A stretch of DNA of 64,000 bases, taken from positions 124,001-188,000 of the forward strand of contig NZ_VSKS01000009.1 of the NCBI RefSeq assembly GCF_008312835.1, written 5' to 3'. This DNA comes from Streptomyces marokkonensis. GTDB taxonomy: Bacteria; Actinomycetota; Actinomycetes; Streptomycetales; Streptomycetaceae. Positions 1 to 7,403 of this stretch are shown here, piece after piece (the stretch's first letter is position 1; each line of letters starts with the position of its first letter). Below the pieces are notes generated by a model. That model saw nothing but the letters and a program-made list of their open reading frames with translations. It had not been told where the DNA came from and searched no databases. The position numbers and the translations under genes were made by a program.

Positions 1-1324
1 TGCTCTCGGCCGGGGCGACGGGGGCGGTGACTGCGGTGCGGGCCGCGCCGCCGCCGGCGCCGCTGAAGTCGTATGCGGTCTCGGCGTGCTCGGCCTGGTC
101 GATACCGGCCACCTCGTCGTCCTCGGAGACTCGCATACCGATCGTCTTGTCGAGGAGGAAGGCGAGGACCGCGGAGACGACCAGGGAGTAGGCGAGGACG
201 CCGAAGACACCGGCGCACTGCTTCCAGAACTGGTCAAGACCGCCGCCGTAGAAGAGGCCCGCGACGTCGGACTGGCCCTTGCCGGTGGCGAAGAAGCCGA
301 TGAGGAGAGAACCGAGGATGCCGCCGACGAGGTGGACGCCGACGACGTCGAGGGAGTCGTCGTAGCCGAGCTTGTACTTCAGGCCGACCGCCATGGCGCA
401 CAGCACACCGGCGATCGCGCCGACGGCGATCGCGCCGAGCGGGGAGACCGCTCCGCCGGCCGGGGTGATGGCGACCAGGCCGGAGACGGCGCCGGAGGCG
501 GCACCCAGGGTGGTGAAGGCGCCGTGGCGGATCTTCTCGTAGGCGAGCCAGCCGAGGACCGCGGCGGCGGTGGCGACCTGGGTGTTGACGAACATCAGCG
601 CGCCGACGCCGTCGTCGTTGCCGAGCCACGACCCGGCGTTGAAGCCGAACCAGCCGAACCACAGCAGCCCGGCGCCCAGCATGACCAGCGGGAGGCTGTG
701 CGGGCGCATCGGGTCCTTCTTGAAGCCGATGCGCTTGCCGATCACCAGGATCACACCGAGCGCGGCGGCACCGGCGTTGATGTGGACGGCCGTACCGCCG
801 GCGAAGTCGATGACGCCCAGCTCGAAGGCCCAGCCGCCGGCGCCCCAGACCCAGTGCGCGACCGGGAAGTAGACGACGGTGGCCCACAGGGCGACGAACA
901 GGGCCCAGGCGGTGAACTTCACGCGGTCCGCGAGGGCGCCGCTGATCAGCGCGGGCGTGAGGACGGCGAACATCAGCTGGAAGACCAGGAAGACGAAGAC
1001 CGGGATGGTGTAGCCGTCCCAGAGTTCGGTCAGCCCGATGTCGCTGAGGCCGACCCAGTCGGAGTTCCAGCCGATGAGGCTGCCGGTGTCGGTGCCGAAC
1101 GCCATGGAGAAGCCGTACAGCACCCACAGGACGGTGACGATGCCGAGGCTGATGAAGCTCATCATCAGCATGTTCAGGGTGCTCTTGACCCGGACCATGC
1201 CTCCGTAGAAGAAGGCGAGACCCGGGGTCATGAGCATCACCAGGGCGGAACAGATGAGCATGAACCCTGTGTTGGCGGCGGACAGCGTGGGTGCGTCTGC
1301 GGCCAGGGTGATGGCTGGTGCCAT
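1..1324 (-). CDS. amtB: Ammonium transporter Amt (3' end outside window)
   Basis: Integral membrane ammonium/ammonia channel of the Amt/MEP/Rh family; it imports ammonium under nitrogen limitation. About 441 codons are visible, starting ATG at 1324 after a GACGAGGAGACGCC ribosome site, and no stop is reached before the window edge. The translation shows successive hydrophobic segments and family signatures such as LMTPGLAFFYGGMV, DFAGGTAVHI, HWVWG and GVHLVGGILG, the last containing a pore histidine. The visible tail (AAPVAES-like, acidic and alanine-rich) is near the usual C-terminus, so only a few residues are missing. In streptomycetes amtB is followed by glnK and glnD, which would lie beyond the edge. 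A GlnR-type site lies about 120 bases upstream. The family call is secure; only the end is unseen. Confidence 0.96.
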   Translation of the reverse strand, partial: MAPAITLAADAPTLSAANTGFMLICSALVMLMTPGLAFFYGGMVRVKSTLNMLMMSFISLGIVTVLWVLYGFSMAFGTDTGSLIGWNSDWVGLSDIGLTELWDGYTIPVFVFLVFQLMFAVLTPALISGALADRVKFTAWALFVALWATVVYFPVAHWVWGAGGWAFELGVIDFAGGTAVHINAGAAALGVILVIGKRIGFKKDPMRPHSLPLVMLGAGLLWFGWFGFNAGSWLGNDDGVGALMFVNTQVATAAAVLGWLAYEKIRHGAFTTLGAASGAVSGLVAITPAGGAVSPLGAIAVGAIAGVLCAMAVGLKYKLGYDDSLDVVGVHLVGGILGSLLIGFFATGKGQSDVAGLFYGGGLDQFWKQCAGVFGVLAYSLVVSAVLAFLLDKTIGMRVSEDDEVAGIDQAEHAETAYDFSGAGGGAARTAVTAPVAPAES

Positions 1325-1442
1325 CGGCGTCTCCTCGTCGTTGGTACGGCCCCGTGCGGGCGAAGCCTTGAGCGGATTGAGGGGTGGGCCGGTTATGCGC
1401 CATGAGATTGGCGCAGCGCCGTTTCGGTGGAAGCCCCTCGTT

Positions 1443-1478
1443 GTTTCGCCGCCGTGACGAAGGCACCTGGCGTGTTAC
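1443..1478 (-). promoter_or_regulatory. GlnR-type operator upstream of amt
   Basis: On the minus strand this stretch reads GTAAC-n6-GGTGC, then four bases, then GTCAC-n6-GAAAC. The second pair is an exact match to the known streptomycete GlnR motif gTnAc-n6-GaAAc; the first pair matches its a-site only. GlnR activates nitrogen assimilation genes, and amtB is a classical target, so the position ahead of amt fits. The rest of the 1325-1668 gap between amt and nsdA holds no convincing gene; a CATAAC hexamer around 1395 could be the -10 of the activated promoter. Confidence 0.75.
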
Positions 1479-1668
1479 GGGTCGATGAACTGCCGGATCC
1501 GGGGCGCGCCGATCGTTATCGTGGCGCAACCTTCGGTGTGCGGCGGTGAGCCGCGGCCGTGGAGAGGAAGAGCCGGCCGCGGACGGCCTCCGAATGACTG
1601 GCATGGGGGAGCCGAGTCGGGCAGTTCGGGAGGGCCGGCCGCGGCCGGGGTCCGGTGGTTCCCGGGGG

Positions 1669-3165
1669 TCAGACCGCCTCGGCGGTCTCGGGCAGCTCGA
1701 TCGCGAGCCGCTCGGTGAGCTCGACGACTTCGGCGAGGTCCCCGAAGTCGCGTACGGCGGTGTCGACCGTCTTTCGAATACGAGTGCTGACCCGCTCGGA
1801 GCGGACCTTCTTGGCCGCCTTGATGGCCTCGGTGGCGAGAATCGTGCTCTGCTCGGGCTCGCGCTGGAGCAGATGGACCGTGGCCATGCCGACCAGGTTG
1901 AGGGCGTAGGAGCGCTGGTGCTCTCCGCCCTCCCGGCCGAAGAGTTCCACGGCCCGCTTCATCAGCGGCTCGGCGAGCGAGGCGTAGGTGGGGCTGCGGC
2001 CCGCGACGTAGGCGAGGTCGCGGTAGGAGTGGGAGTTCTCCGCGTAGAGCTCGGCCTCGGAGAAGAAGCGGATCCAGTCGGCGTCGGGCTCGTCCCACTC
2101 GTCGGCCTCGGCGAAGGTGTCCTCGGCCATCCGCACGGCCCGCTTGCACCGGCCGGGCTGGCCCATGTTGGCGTAGGCGCGGGCCTCCATCGCATACAGC
2201 ATCGACTGGATGCGCGGGCTCGCACAGTCGCGGCTGCCGTACTGCGCGAGGTGGATCAGCTCCAGGGCGTCCTCGGGACGGCCCAGGTGGATCATCTGGC
2301 GGCTCATGCTGGACAGTACGTAGGAGCCGAGCGGCCGGTCACCCGCTTCCTTGGCGGCGTGCAGGGCGAGCACGAAGTACTTCTGCGCGGTGGGCTGGAG
2401 CCCGACGTCGTACGACATCCAGCCGGCCAGTTCGGCGAGTTCGGCGGCGACCTTGAACAGGCGTCGGGCGGTGGCCTCCGGCTGGGGCTCCTGGAGCAGG
2501 TCGGTCACCTCGTGCAGCTGTCCGACGACCGCCTTGCGGCGCAGGCCGCCGCCGCACTGGGCGTCCCACTGCCGGAACATCACGGTGGTGGTCTCCAGCA
2601 GGTCCAGCTCCGGCTTGGACAGCCGGCCGCGGGCGCGTGCGGAGGAGGAGACGGCCTCGGGCTCCGGCCGGGGCAGCGACGCGGGCGGCGTGGGCACGAG
2701 CCAGCGCTGCATGGGTTCGATGAGGGACGGGCCCGCGGAGAGGGCGAGCGAGCTCCCGAGGAAGCCGCGCCGCGCCAGCATCAGGTCGCTGCGCGAGAAC
2801 TCGCTGAGCAGGGCCACGGTCTGCGGGCCCGTCCAGGGCAGGTCGACGCCGGTCGCGGAGGGTGCCGGGCGGGTGGTGCGCAGGCCCAGGTCCTCGACGG
2901 AGACGACGACGCCGAAGCGTTCGGAGAACAGCTCGGAGAGGATCCTGGGGATCGGCTCGCGCGGGTTCTCGCCGTCGAGCCAGCGGCGCACGCGTGAGGT
3001 GTCGGTGGAGATGTGGTTGGCGCCCAACTGGCGTGCCCTGCGGTTGACCTGCCGGGCGAGTTCGCCCTTGGACCAGCCGCTGCGGACGAACCACGAGGCG
3101 AGAAGCGCGTTCGGACGTTTCTCCGGACTCGCCGCGTTCGTCCCGCCACCGCCGTTGCCGCTCAC
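1669..3165 (-). CDS. nsdA: NsdA-type regulator of antibiotic production and sporulation
   Basis: Cytoplasmic regulatory protein of 498 residues, the size of NsdA, which in S. coelicolor represses actinorhodin synthesis and sporulation. The N-terminal part (about residues 15-75) is a helix-turn-helix-like segment with SKGELARQVNRRARQLG and DTSRVRRWLDGENP, and the C-terminal 300 residues are alpha-helical with TPR-like spacing. I chose the GTG at 3165 (VSGNGGGGTN) because the protein matches NsdA from there; the open frame continues 55 codons upstream to 3330 with no family resemblance. The gene is transcribed alone, toward amt and away from the prim-pol gene. The biochemical mode of action is unknown; the assignment rests on recalled similarity and on position next to amt. 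Confidence 0.9.
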   Translation of the reverse strand: MSGNGGGGTNAASPEKRPNALLASWFVRSGWSKGELARQVNRRARQLGANHISTDTSRVRRWLDGENPREPIPRILSELFSERFGVVVSVEDLGLRTTRPAPSATGVDLPWTGPQTVALLSEFSRSDLMLARRGFLGSSLALSAGPSLIEPMQRWLVPTPPASLPRPEPEAVSSSARARGRLSKPELDLLETTTVMFRQWDAQCGGGLRRKAVVGQLHEVTDLLQEPQPEATARRLFKVAAELAELAGWMSYDVGLQPTAQKYFVLALHAAKEAGDRPLGSYVLSSMSRQMIHLGRPEDALELIHLAQYGSRDCASPRIQSMLYAMEARAYANMGQPGRCKRAVRMAEDTFAEADEWDEPDADWIRFFSEAELYAENSHSYRDLAYVAGRSPTYASLAEPLMKRAVELFGREGGEHQRSYALNLVGMATVHLLQREPEQSTILATEAIKAAKKVRSERVSTRIRKTVDTAVRDFGDLAEVVELTERLAIELPETAEAV

Positions 3166-3611
3166 TGGAACGCCCCCATCCCTGAAGACCACTTGTCGCT
3201 GAGTGCGCCAAGCCTTATCAGAATGCCGGTTGTCGGGGCCGCCCGTCCGGCTGTTGCCGCCCTTCGAACGGGAAGCCGAGTTGCCTCCGGCATACCCACG
3301 AGTGCATGTGCCCCAAGAAGCCGTGCACACAAAGTAACCCTACGATCACCCGTCCCACCATGGCGGAACCGCAATCGCCACCATTCGCCACCCCTTCGAA
3401 TGAACTCACCGTGGCCGACCCGCGATTGACTTGACACAGGACAGCCAAGAGTGGATGCAGCGATGCGAGCAGGGGCGCGCATCACCCGGCACACCACCCC
3501 GGACACATCGAAGCGCGGGTTGGGCGGGTGAACGCGGGGAAGCCGGAAACAGAGCGTCACATCGCGCGTCCGTTGCGTGACCACCGGTACGTCGGACCCG
3601 TTGGAGGGGGC
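3166..3611. other. Divergent intergenic region nsdA / prim-pol gene
   Basis: No gene is supported in these 446 bases. On the minus strand a TAGGGT hexamer at 3337-3342 matches the streptomycete -10 consensus and would give nsdA a leader of about 165 bases, but its -35 is poor. On the plus strand TTGACA at 3431-3436 is a good -35, with no convincing -10 at 17 bases. Both promoter suggestions are weak. Confidence 0.35.
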
Positions 3612-4277
3612 ATGGGCTTCACGATCGGCATCAGTCGGGGCATCCGCGACATCCGGTCCGGCTCGCGCCGCCGGAACCGCTCGTCGGACGGCACCGTGGC
3701 GGCGGAGTACACCGGACTGTGGGGCTGGGACGTGGTGCCGGGTGTCCGGGCCGCCGCGGGCGCCTGCTCCTGCGGGCGGGCCCGATGCCCGGCACCGGGC
3801 GCCCATCCGCTGGACCACGCGCCGGTGATCCGCGCCGGGGCACCGCTGGACGAGGTGACCGCGCTCTGGTCCGAGTTCCCGGGCGCCTCGCTGATGCTGC
3901 CGGTGGGCGGGACGTTCGACGTGATCGAGGTGGCCGAGCCCGCGGGGCGCCACGCCCTGGCCCGGCTGGAGCGCATGGGCCTGCCGGTCGGCCCGGTCGC
4001 CGCCACCCCCGAGGGCCGCGCGCACTTCTTCGTCGCACCCGGGGCCGCCGCCGCCCTGCCCGAGCTGCTCTACCGCATGGGCTGGGACGACCCGGCTTCC
4101 CTGGACGTGCGCGGCCTCGGGCGCGGTACGCACATCACGGCACCCCCGTCCGACCGGGGCGGCCTCGGCCCGGTGCGCTGGCTGCGCTCCCCCGCCCTGG
4201 ACTCGGCCTCCCGGCCGCCCGAGGCACGTCTGCTGCTGGGCACGCTCGCGTATGTGGCGCACCGCTCGGGCAGGTAG
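3612..4277 (+). CDS. Prim-pol-like (bifunctional primase/polymerase N-domain) protein
   Basis: A 221-residue cytosolic protein that resembles the N-terminal domain of bifunctional DNA primase/polymerases, without the helicase or C-terminal parts found in plasmid replication proteins. Visible features are the early GWDVVPGVRAA segment, a cysteine cluster (ACSCGRARCPAPGAHPLDHAP, residues about 53-72) typical of this domain in actinobacteria, and AHFFVAP around residue 140. The ATG at 3612 has a strong GGAGGGGGC site just before it; an upstream in-frame ATG at 3528 lacks one. It stands alone between nsdA and ftsY and is conserved at this place in Streptomyces as far as I recall. Priming activity is not established, so the call is to the fold only. 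Confidence 0.75.
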   Translation: MGFTIGISRGIRDIRSGSRRRNRSSDGTVAAEYTGLWGWDVVPGVRAAAGACSCGRARCPAPGAHPLDHAPVIRAGAPLDEVTALWSEFPGASLMLPVGGTFDVIEVAEPAGRHALARLERMGLPVGPVAATPEGRAHFFVAPGAAAALPELLYRMGWDDPASLDVRGLGRGTHITAPPSDRGGLGPVRWLRSPALDSASRPPEARLLLGTLAYVAHRSGR

Positions 4278-4292
4278 CCGCCCGGACACGGC

Positions 4293-4332
4293 GAAGCGCC
4301 CGTCCCCCGATCGGCTCGGGGGCGGGCGCTTC
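4293..4332. terminator. Bidirectional hairpin between prim-pol gene and ftsY
   Basis: A near-perfect inverted repeat: GAAGCGCCCG(T)CCCCCGA pairs with TCGGGGGCGGGCGCTTC, with one bulged T and a short loop. It lies between the convergent stops at 4277 and 4362. Confidence 0.8.
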
Positions 4333-4361
4333 CTCGCGTGTGCCGGATCCGCCCGGGGACG

Positions 4362-5564
4362 TCACTCCCCGATGAGCGCGTCCACGAACGCCTCCGGCTC
4401 GAACGGCGCCAGGTCGTCCGCGCCCTCGCCGAGCCCGATCAGCTTGACCGGAACGCCCAGCTCGCGCTGCACGGCGATCACGATGCCGCCCTTGGCCGTG
4501 CCGTCCAGCTTGGTGAGCACGATGCCGGTGATGTCGACGACCTCGGCGAAGACCCGGGCCTGGACCAGACCGTTCTGACCGGTGGTGGCGTCGAGCACGA
4601 GCAGCACCTCGTCCAGCGGGGCCTGCTTCTCCACGACGCGCTTGACCTTGCCGAGCTCGTCCATGAGACCGGTCTTGGTGTGCAGCCGCCCGGCGGTGTC
4701 GATGAGCACCGCGTCGGCGGCCATGTCCTTGCCCTCCTTGACCGCGTCGAAGGCGACGGAGGCGGGGTCGCCGGCCTCCGGACCGCGCACGGTGTGGGCA
4801 CCGACCCGCTCACCCCAGGTCTGGAGCTGGTCGGCGGCGGCGGCACGGAAGGTGTCGGCGGCGCCGAGGACCACGGTGTTGCCGTCGGCGACCAGGACGC
4901 GGGCGAGCTTGCCGGTCGTGGTGGTCTTGCCGGTGCCGTTGACGCCGACGACCATCACGACGCCCGGGCCGCCGGCCGCGTTCTCGGTGTGCACGGTGCG
5001 GTCCATGGTGGGACCGACCAGCGTGATCAGCTCCTCGCGGAGCAGTCCGCGCAGGTCCTCGGGGGTGCGGGTGCCGAGCACCCGCACGCGCTCGCGCAGC
5101 CGCTCGACCAGTTCCTGGGTGGGCTGCACCCCGACGTCGGCGGTGATCAGGATGTCTTCCACCTCCTCCCAGGTGTCCTCGTCGAGGTGCTCGCGGGACA
5201 GCAGGGTGAGCAGGCCCTTGCCCAGGGCGTTCTGCGAACGGGAGAGACGGGCGCGCAGCCGGACCAGCCGGCCGGCGGTGGGCTCCGGGATCTCGATGAC
5301 CGGAGCCTCGGCGGCGGGCGGTTCCTCGATGACGACGGGACCGGCGCCCGCCGGAAGATCAACCTCCTCGATGGTGCGCCGCGGTTCCTCCCGCGGCGTC
5401 TCGGCCTCTTCGCCGACGTGCGGCTCGGCCGGGGGGGCGGTGATGTCGGGCGCGGAGGGCGGTGGCGGGGGCAGCGGCTTCTTGCGCCGGCTGCCGACGA
5501 TGAGCCCGCCGAGCGCGCCGAGCACGACCACGGCGATGACTACAGCAAGGATGACGATGTCCAT
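4362..5564 (-). CDS. ftsY: Signal recognition particle receptor FtsY
   Basis: SRP-type GTPase that docks ribosome-SRP complexes at the membrane for co-translational insertion. The 400-residue protein has an N-terminal membrane segment (about residues 3-24, VILAVVIAVVVLGALGGLIV), a proline- and acid-rich linker, an N domain (about 95-190), then the NG GTPase domain: P-loop GVNGTGKTTTTGKL near residue 205, ADTFRAAA, DTAGRLHTK and TKLDGTAKGG. The start is ATG 5564 (MDIVILA); an in-frame ATG seven codons upstream is possible but has no better ribosome site. A membrane-anchored FtsY is usual for actinobacteria. The gene stands alone with hairpins on both sides. Confidence 0.97.
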   Translation of the reverse strand: MDIVILAVVIAVVVLGALGGLIVGSRRKKPLPPPPPSAPDITAPPAEPHVGEEAETPREEPRRTIEEVDLPAGAGPVVIEEPPAAEAPVIEIPEPTAGRLVRLRARLSRSQNALGKGLLTLLSREHLDEDTWEEVEDILITADVGVQPTQELVERLRERVRVLGTRTPEDLRGLLREELITLVGPTMDRTVHTENAAGGPGVVMVVGVNGTGKTTTTGKLARVLVADGNTVVLGAADTFRAAAADQLQTWGERVGAHTVRGPEAGDPASVAFDAVKEGKDMAADAVLIDTAGRLHTKTGLMDELGKVKRVVEKQAPLDEVLLVLDATTGQNGLVQARVFAEVVDITGIVLTKLDGTAKGGIVIAVQRELGVPVKLIGLGEGADDLAPFEPEAFVDALIGE

Positions 5565-5683
5565 AACGCGTCCAGTATCGGCCATGGGTACCCCGCGCGC
5601 GCCGATCGCGGCCCGCGCCGGACGGTGCGTGCCGCGCGGTGCGGGTGGTGTCCCGGCCCGGGGCGGCCGCCGCCCCGGGCATG

Positions 5684-5724
5684 CCGCCGCCCCGGCTCGG
5701 ACGGTGGCCGGGCCGGGGCGGCGG
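5684..5724 (-). terminator. GC-rich hairpin after glcP
   Basis: CCGCCGCCCCGG and CCGGGGCGGCGG form a perfect 12-bp stem with a 17-base loop in the 227-base gap between glcP and ftsY. There is no T-run, as is common in Streptomyces. Confidence 0.55.
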
Positions 5725-5791
5725 GTGGGGGGTACGGGAAGAGGGGCAGCGGGGACTTGAGCCCTTCTCCCCGGGCTTGGCGGGCTGTCGC

Positions 5792-7210
5792 TCAGCCCAT
5801 CTCCTCCAGCGACTTGCCCTTCGTCTCCTTCACGAACTTCAGGACGAACGGGATGGAGAGCGCGGCGAAGACCGTGTAGATCACGTAGGTGACCGACAGG
5901 TTCCAGTCGGCCAGCGAGGGGAAGCTCGCGGTGATGGCCCAGTTGGCGATCCACTGCGCGGCGGCGGCGACACCGAGGGCGGCGGCGCGGATCCGGTTGG
6001 GGAACATCTCGCCGAGCATGACCCAGACGACCACACCCCACGACAGGGCGAAGAAGAGGACGAAGACGTGCGCGGCGATCAGGGCGACCCAGCCCTGGGT
6101 GGCGGGCAGCCGGCCGTCGACGAGGTCGTGGGAGAAGGCCCAGGCCTCCAGCGCGAGACCGATCACCATGCCGACGGAGCCGATGATGGCGAGCGGCCTG
6201 CGGCCGATGCGGTCGACGAAGATCATCGCGATGACGGTGCCGACGATGTTGATGATCGACGTGGTGAAGGAGTAGAAGAACGAGGCCGTCGGGTCGACGC
6301 CGACCGACTGCCACAGTGTCGCCGAGTAGTAGAAGGCGACGTTGATGCCGACGAACTGCTGGAAGACGGACAGTCCGATGCCGATCCAGACGATCGGCTT
6401 GAAGAAGAAGCTGCCGCCGAGCAGGTCCTTGAAGCTGGACTTCTCGTCACGGCGCATCGCCGACTCGATCTCAGTGACGCGGGCGTCGAGGTCGATGTCC
6501 TTGCCCTCGACCTCTTCGAGGATCCGCCGGGCGCGCTCGTGCTTGCCGACGGAGACCAGGTAGCGCGGGGACTCGGGGATGGCGAAGGAGAGCAGCCCGT
6601 AGAGGACGGCGGGTACGACCATGACGCCGAGCATGACCTGCCAGGCCTCCAGGCCCATGATCTCACCGCGCTGGTCGCCGTCGGCGGCGTTCAGGATGCC
6701 CCAGTTGACCAGCTGCGACACGGCGATGCCGACGACGATCGCGGCCTGCTGGAAGGAGCCGAGCCGGCCGCGGTAGGCGGGCGGGGCGACCTCGGCGATG
6801 TAGGCCGGGCCGATGACGGACGCCATGCCGATGGCGAAGCCGCCGACGATCCGCCAGAAGGCGAGGTCGTACAGCGAGAAGGGCAGCGCGGAGCCGATGG
6901 CGCTGACGGTGAACAGGACCGCGGCGATCTGCATGCACCGGATGCGGCCGATGCGGTCGGCTATGCGGCCGGCGGTCGCGGCGCCGATGGCACAGCCGAT
7001 CAGGGCGACGGCGATGACCTGTGCGAGCGCGGCGGAGCCGATGTCGTAGCGGTCGCGGACGGCCTCGACGGCGCCGTTGATGACGGAGCTGTCGTAGCCG
7101 AAGAGGAAGCCGCCCATGGCGGCCGCCGCCGCGATGAAGACGACGTGCCCGAGATGTTCGGGGTGAGCCGTCCCGGCTCCTGCTGTCTGTGCCTGCGTCG
7201 TGCTGGTCAC
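5792..7210 (-). CDS. glcP: Glucose permease of the major facilitator superfamily
   Basis: Proton-coupled sugar transporter of the MFS sugar-porter family; at 472 residues with twelve predicted helices it matches GlcP, the main glucose uptake system of S. coelicolor, which does not take up glucose by PTS. Signatures are GGFLFGYDSSVINGA at the end of helix 1, RIADRIGRIR in loop 2-3, PESPRYLVSVGK before the central loop, QQFVGINVAFYY in helix 7 and DRIGRRPLAIIG in loop 8-9. The GTG at 7210 (VTSTTQAQ) is preceded by GAGGAG at correct spacing; an upstream in-frame start at 7237 has none. The gene has its own promoter with an embedded palindrome. Substrate specificity is inferred from near-identity to the remembered GlcP sequence and from position. 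Confidence 0.93.
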   Translation of the reverse strand: MTSTTQAQTAGAGTAHPEHLGHVVFIAAAAAMGGFLFGYDSSVINGAVEAVRDRYDIGSAALAQVIAVALIGCAIGAATAGRIADRIGRIRCMQIAAVLFTVSAIGSALPFSLYDLAFWRIVGGFAIGMASVIGPAYIAEVAPPAYRGRLGSFQQAAIVVGIAVSQLVNWGILNAADGDQRGEIMGLEAWQVMLGVMVVPAVLYGLLSFAIPESPRYLVSVGKHERARRILEEVEGKDIDLDARVTEIESAMRRDEKSSFKDLLGGSFFFKPIVWIGIGLSVFQQFVGINVAFYYSATLWQSVGVDPTASFFYSFTTSIINIVGTVIAMIFVDRIGRRPLAIIGSVGMVIGLALEAWAFSHDLVDGRLPATQGWVALIAAHVFVLFFALSWGVVVWVMLGEMFPNRIRAAALGVAAAAQWIANWAITASFPSLADWNLSVTYVIYTVFAALSIPFVLKFVKETKGKSLEEMG

Positions 7211-7303
7211 GTGTACTCCTCGGGCCACCGGCAACATCGCCGGATGGGGGTCAGCCCTTCGAGGTCCAGCTGAAGGTACCTGAAGGTAAAAACAACATTG
7301 CAG

Positions 7304-7331
7304 AGACTATGGCTTCAACTTTTGAAGTCAA
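7304..7331 (-). promoter_or_regulatory. glcP promoter with palindromic operator in the spacer
   Basis: Minus-strand TTGACT (7331-7326) and TAGTCT (7309-7304) are spaced by 16 bases. The palindrome CTTCAA-n3-TTGAAG occupies 7313-7327, so a bound repressor would cover the -35 and the spacer. Two further ACCTTCAG repeats lie at about 7269-7288. This local dip in GC content is unusual for the window. Which factor binds is not evident from the sequence. Confidence 0.6.
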
Positions 7332-7378
7332 TAGGCCTGCGCCTGTGAGTTTGGAGACGCACGAGGGTAGGGATCGTT

Positions 7379-7396
7379 CAGAACTTGAAGGTTCTG
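7379..7396 (-). terminator. Small inverted repeat downstream of smc
   Basis: CAGAAC-n6-GTTCTG lies just after the smc stop at 7404. The 6-bp stem is weak for termination and may be regulatory instead, since the loop TTGAAG echoes the glcP palindrome half-site. Confidence 0.3.
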
Positions 7397-7403
7397 TGTC
7401 GCT

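Noticed and set aside
86-1405. Long plus-strand open frame opposite amt
   Set aside because: It is the reverse-complement shadow of the amt coding sequence, rich in acidic and Gly/Arg residues; the minus strand gives a complete Amt protein.
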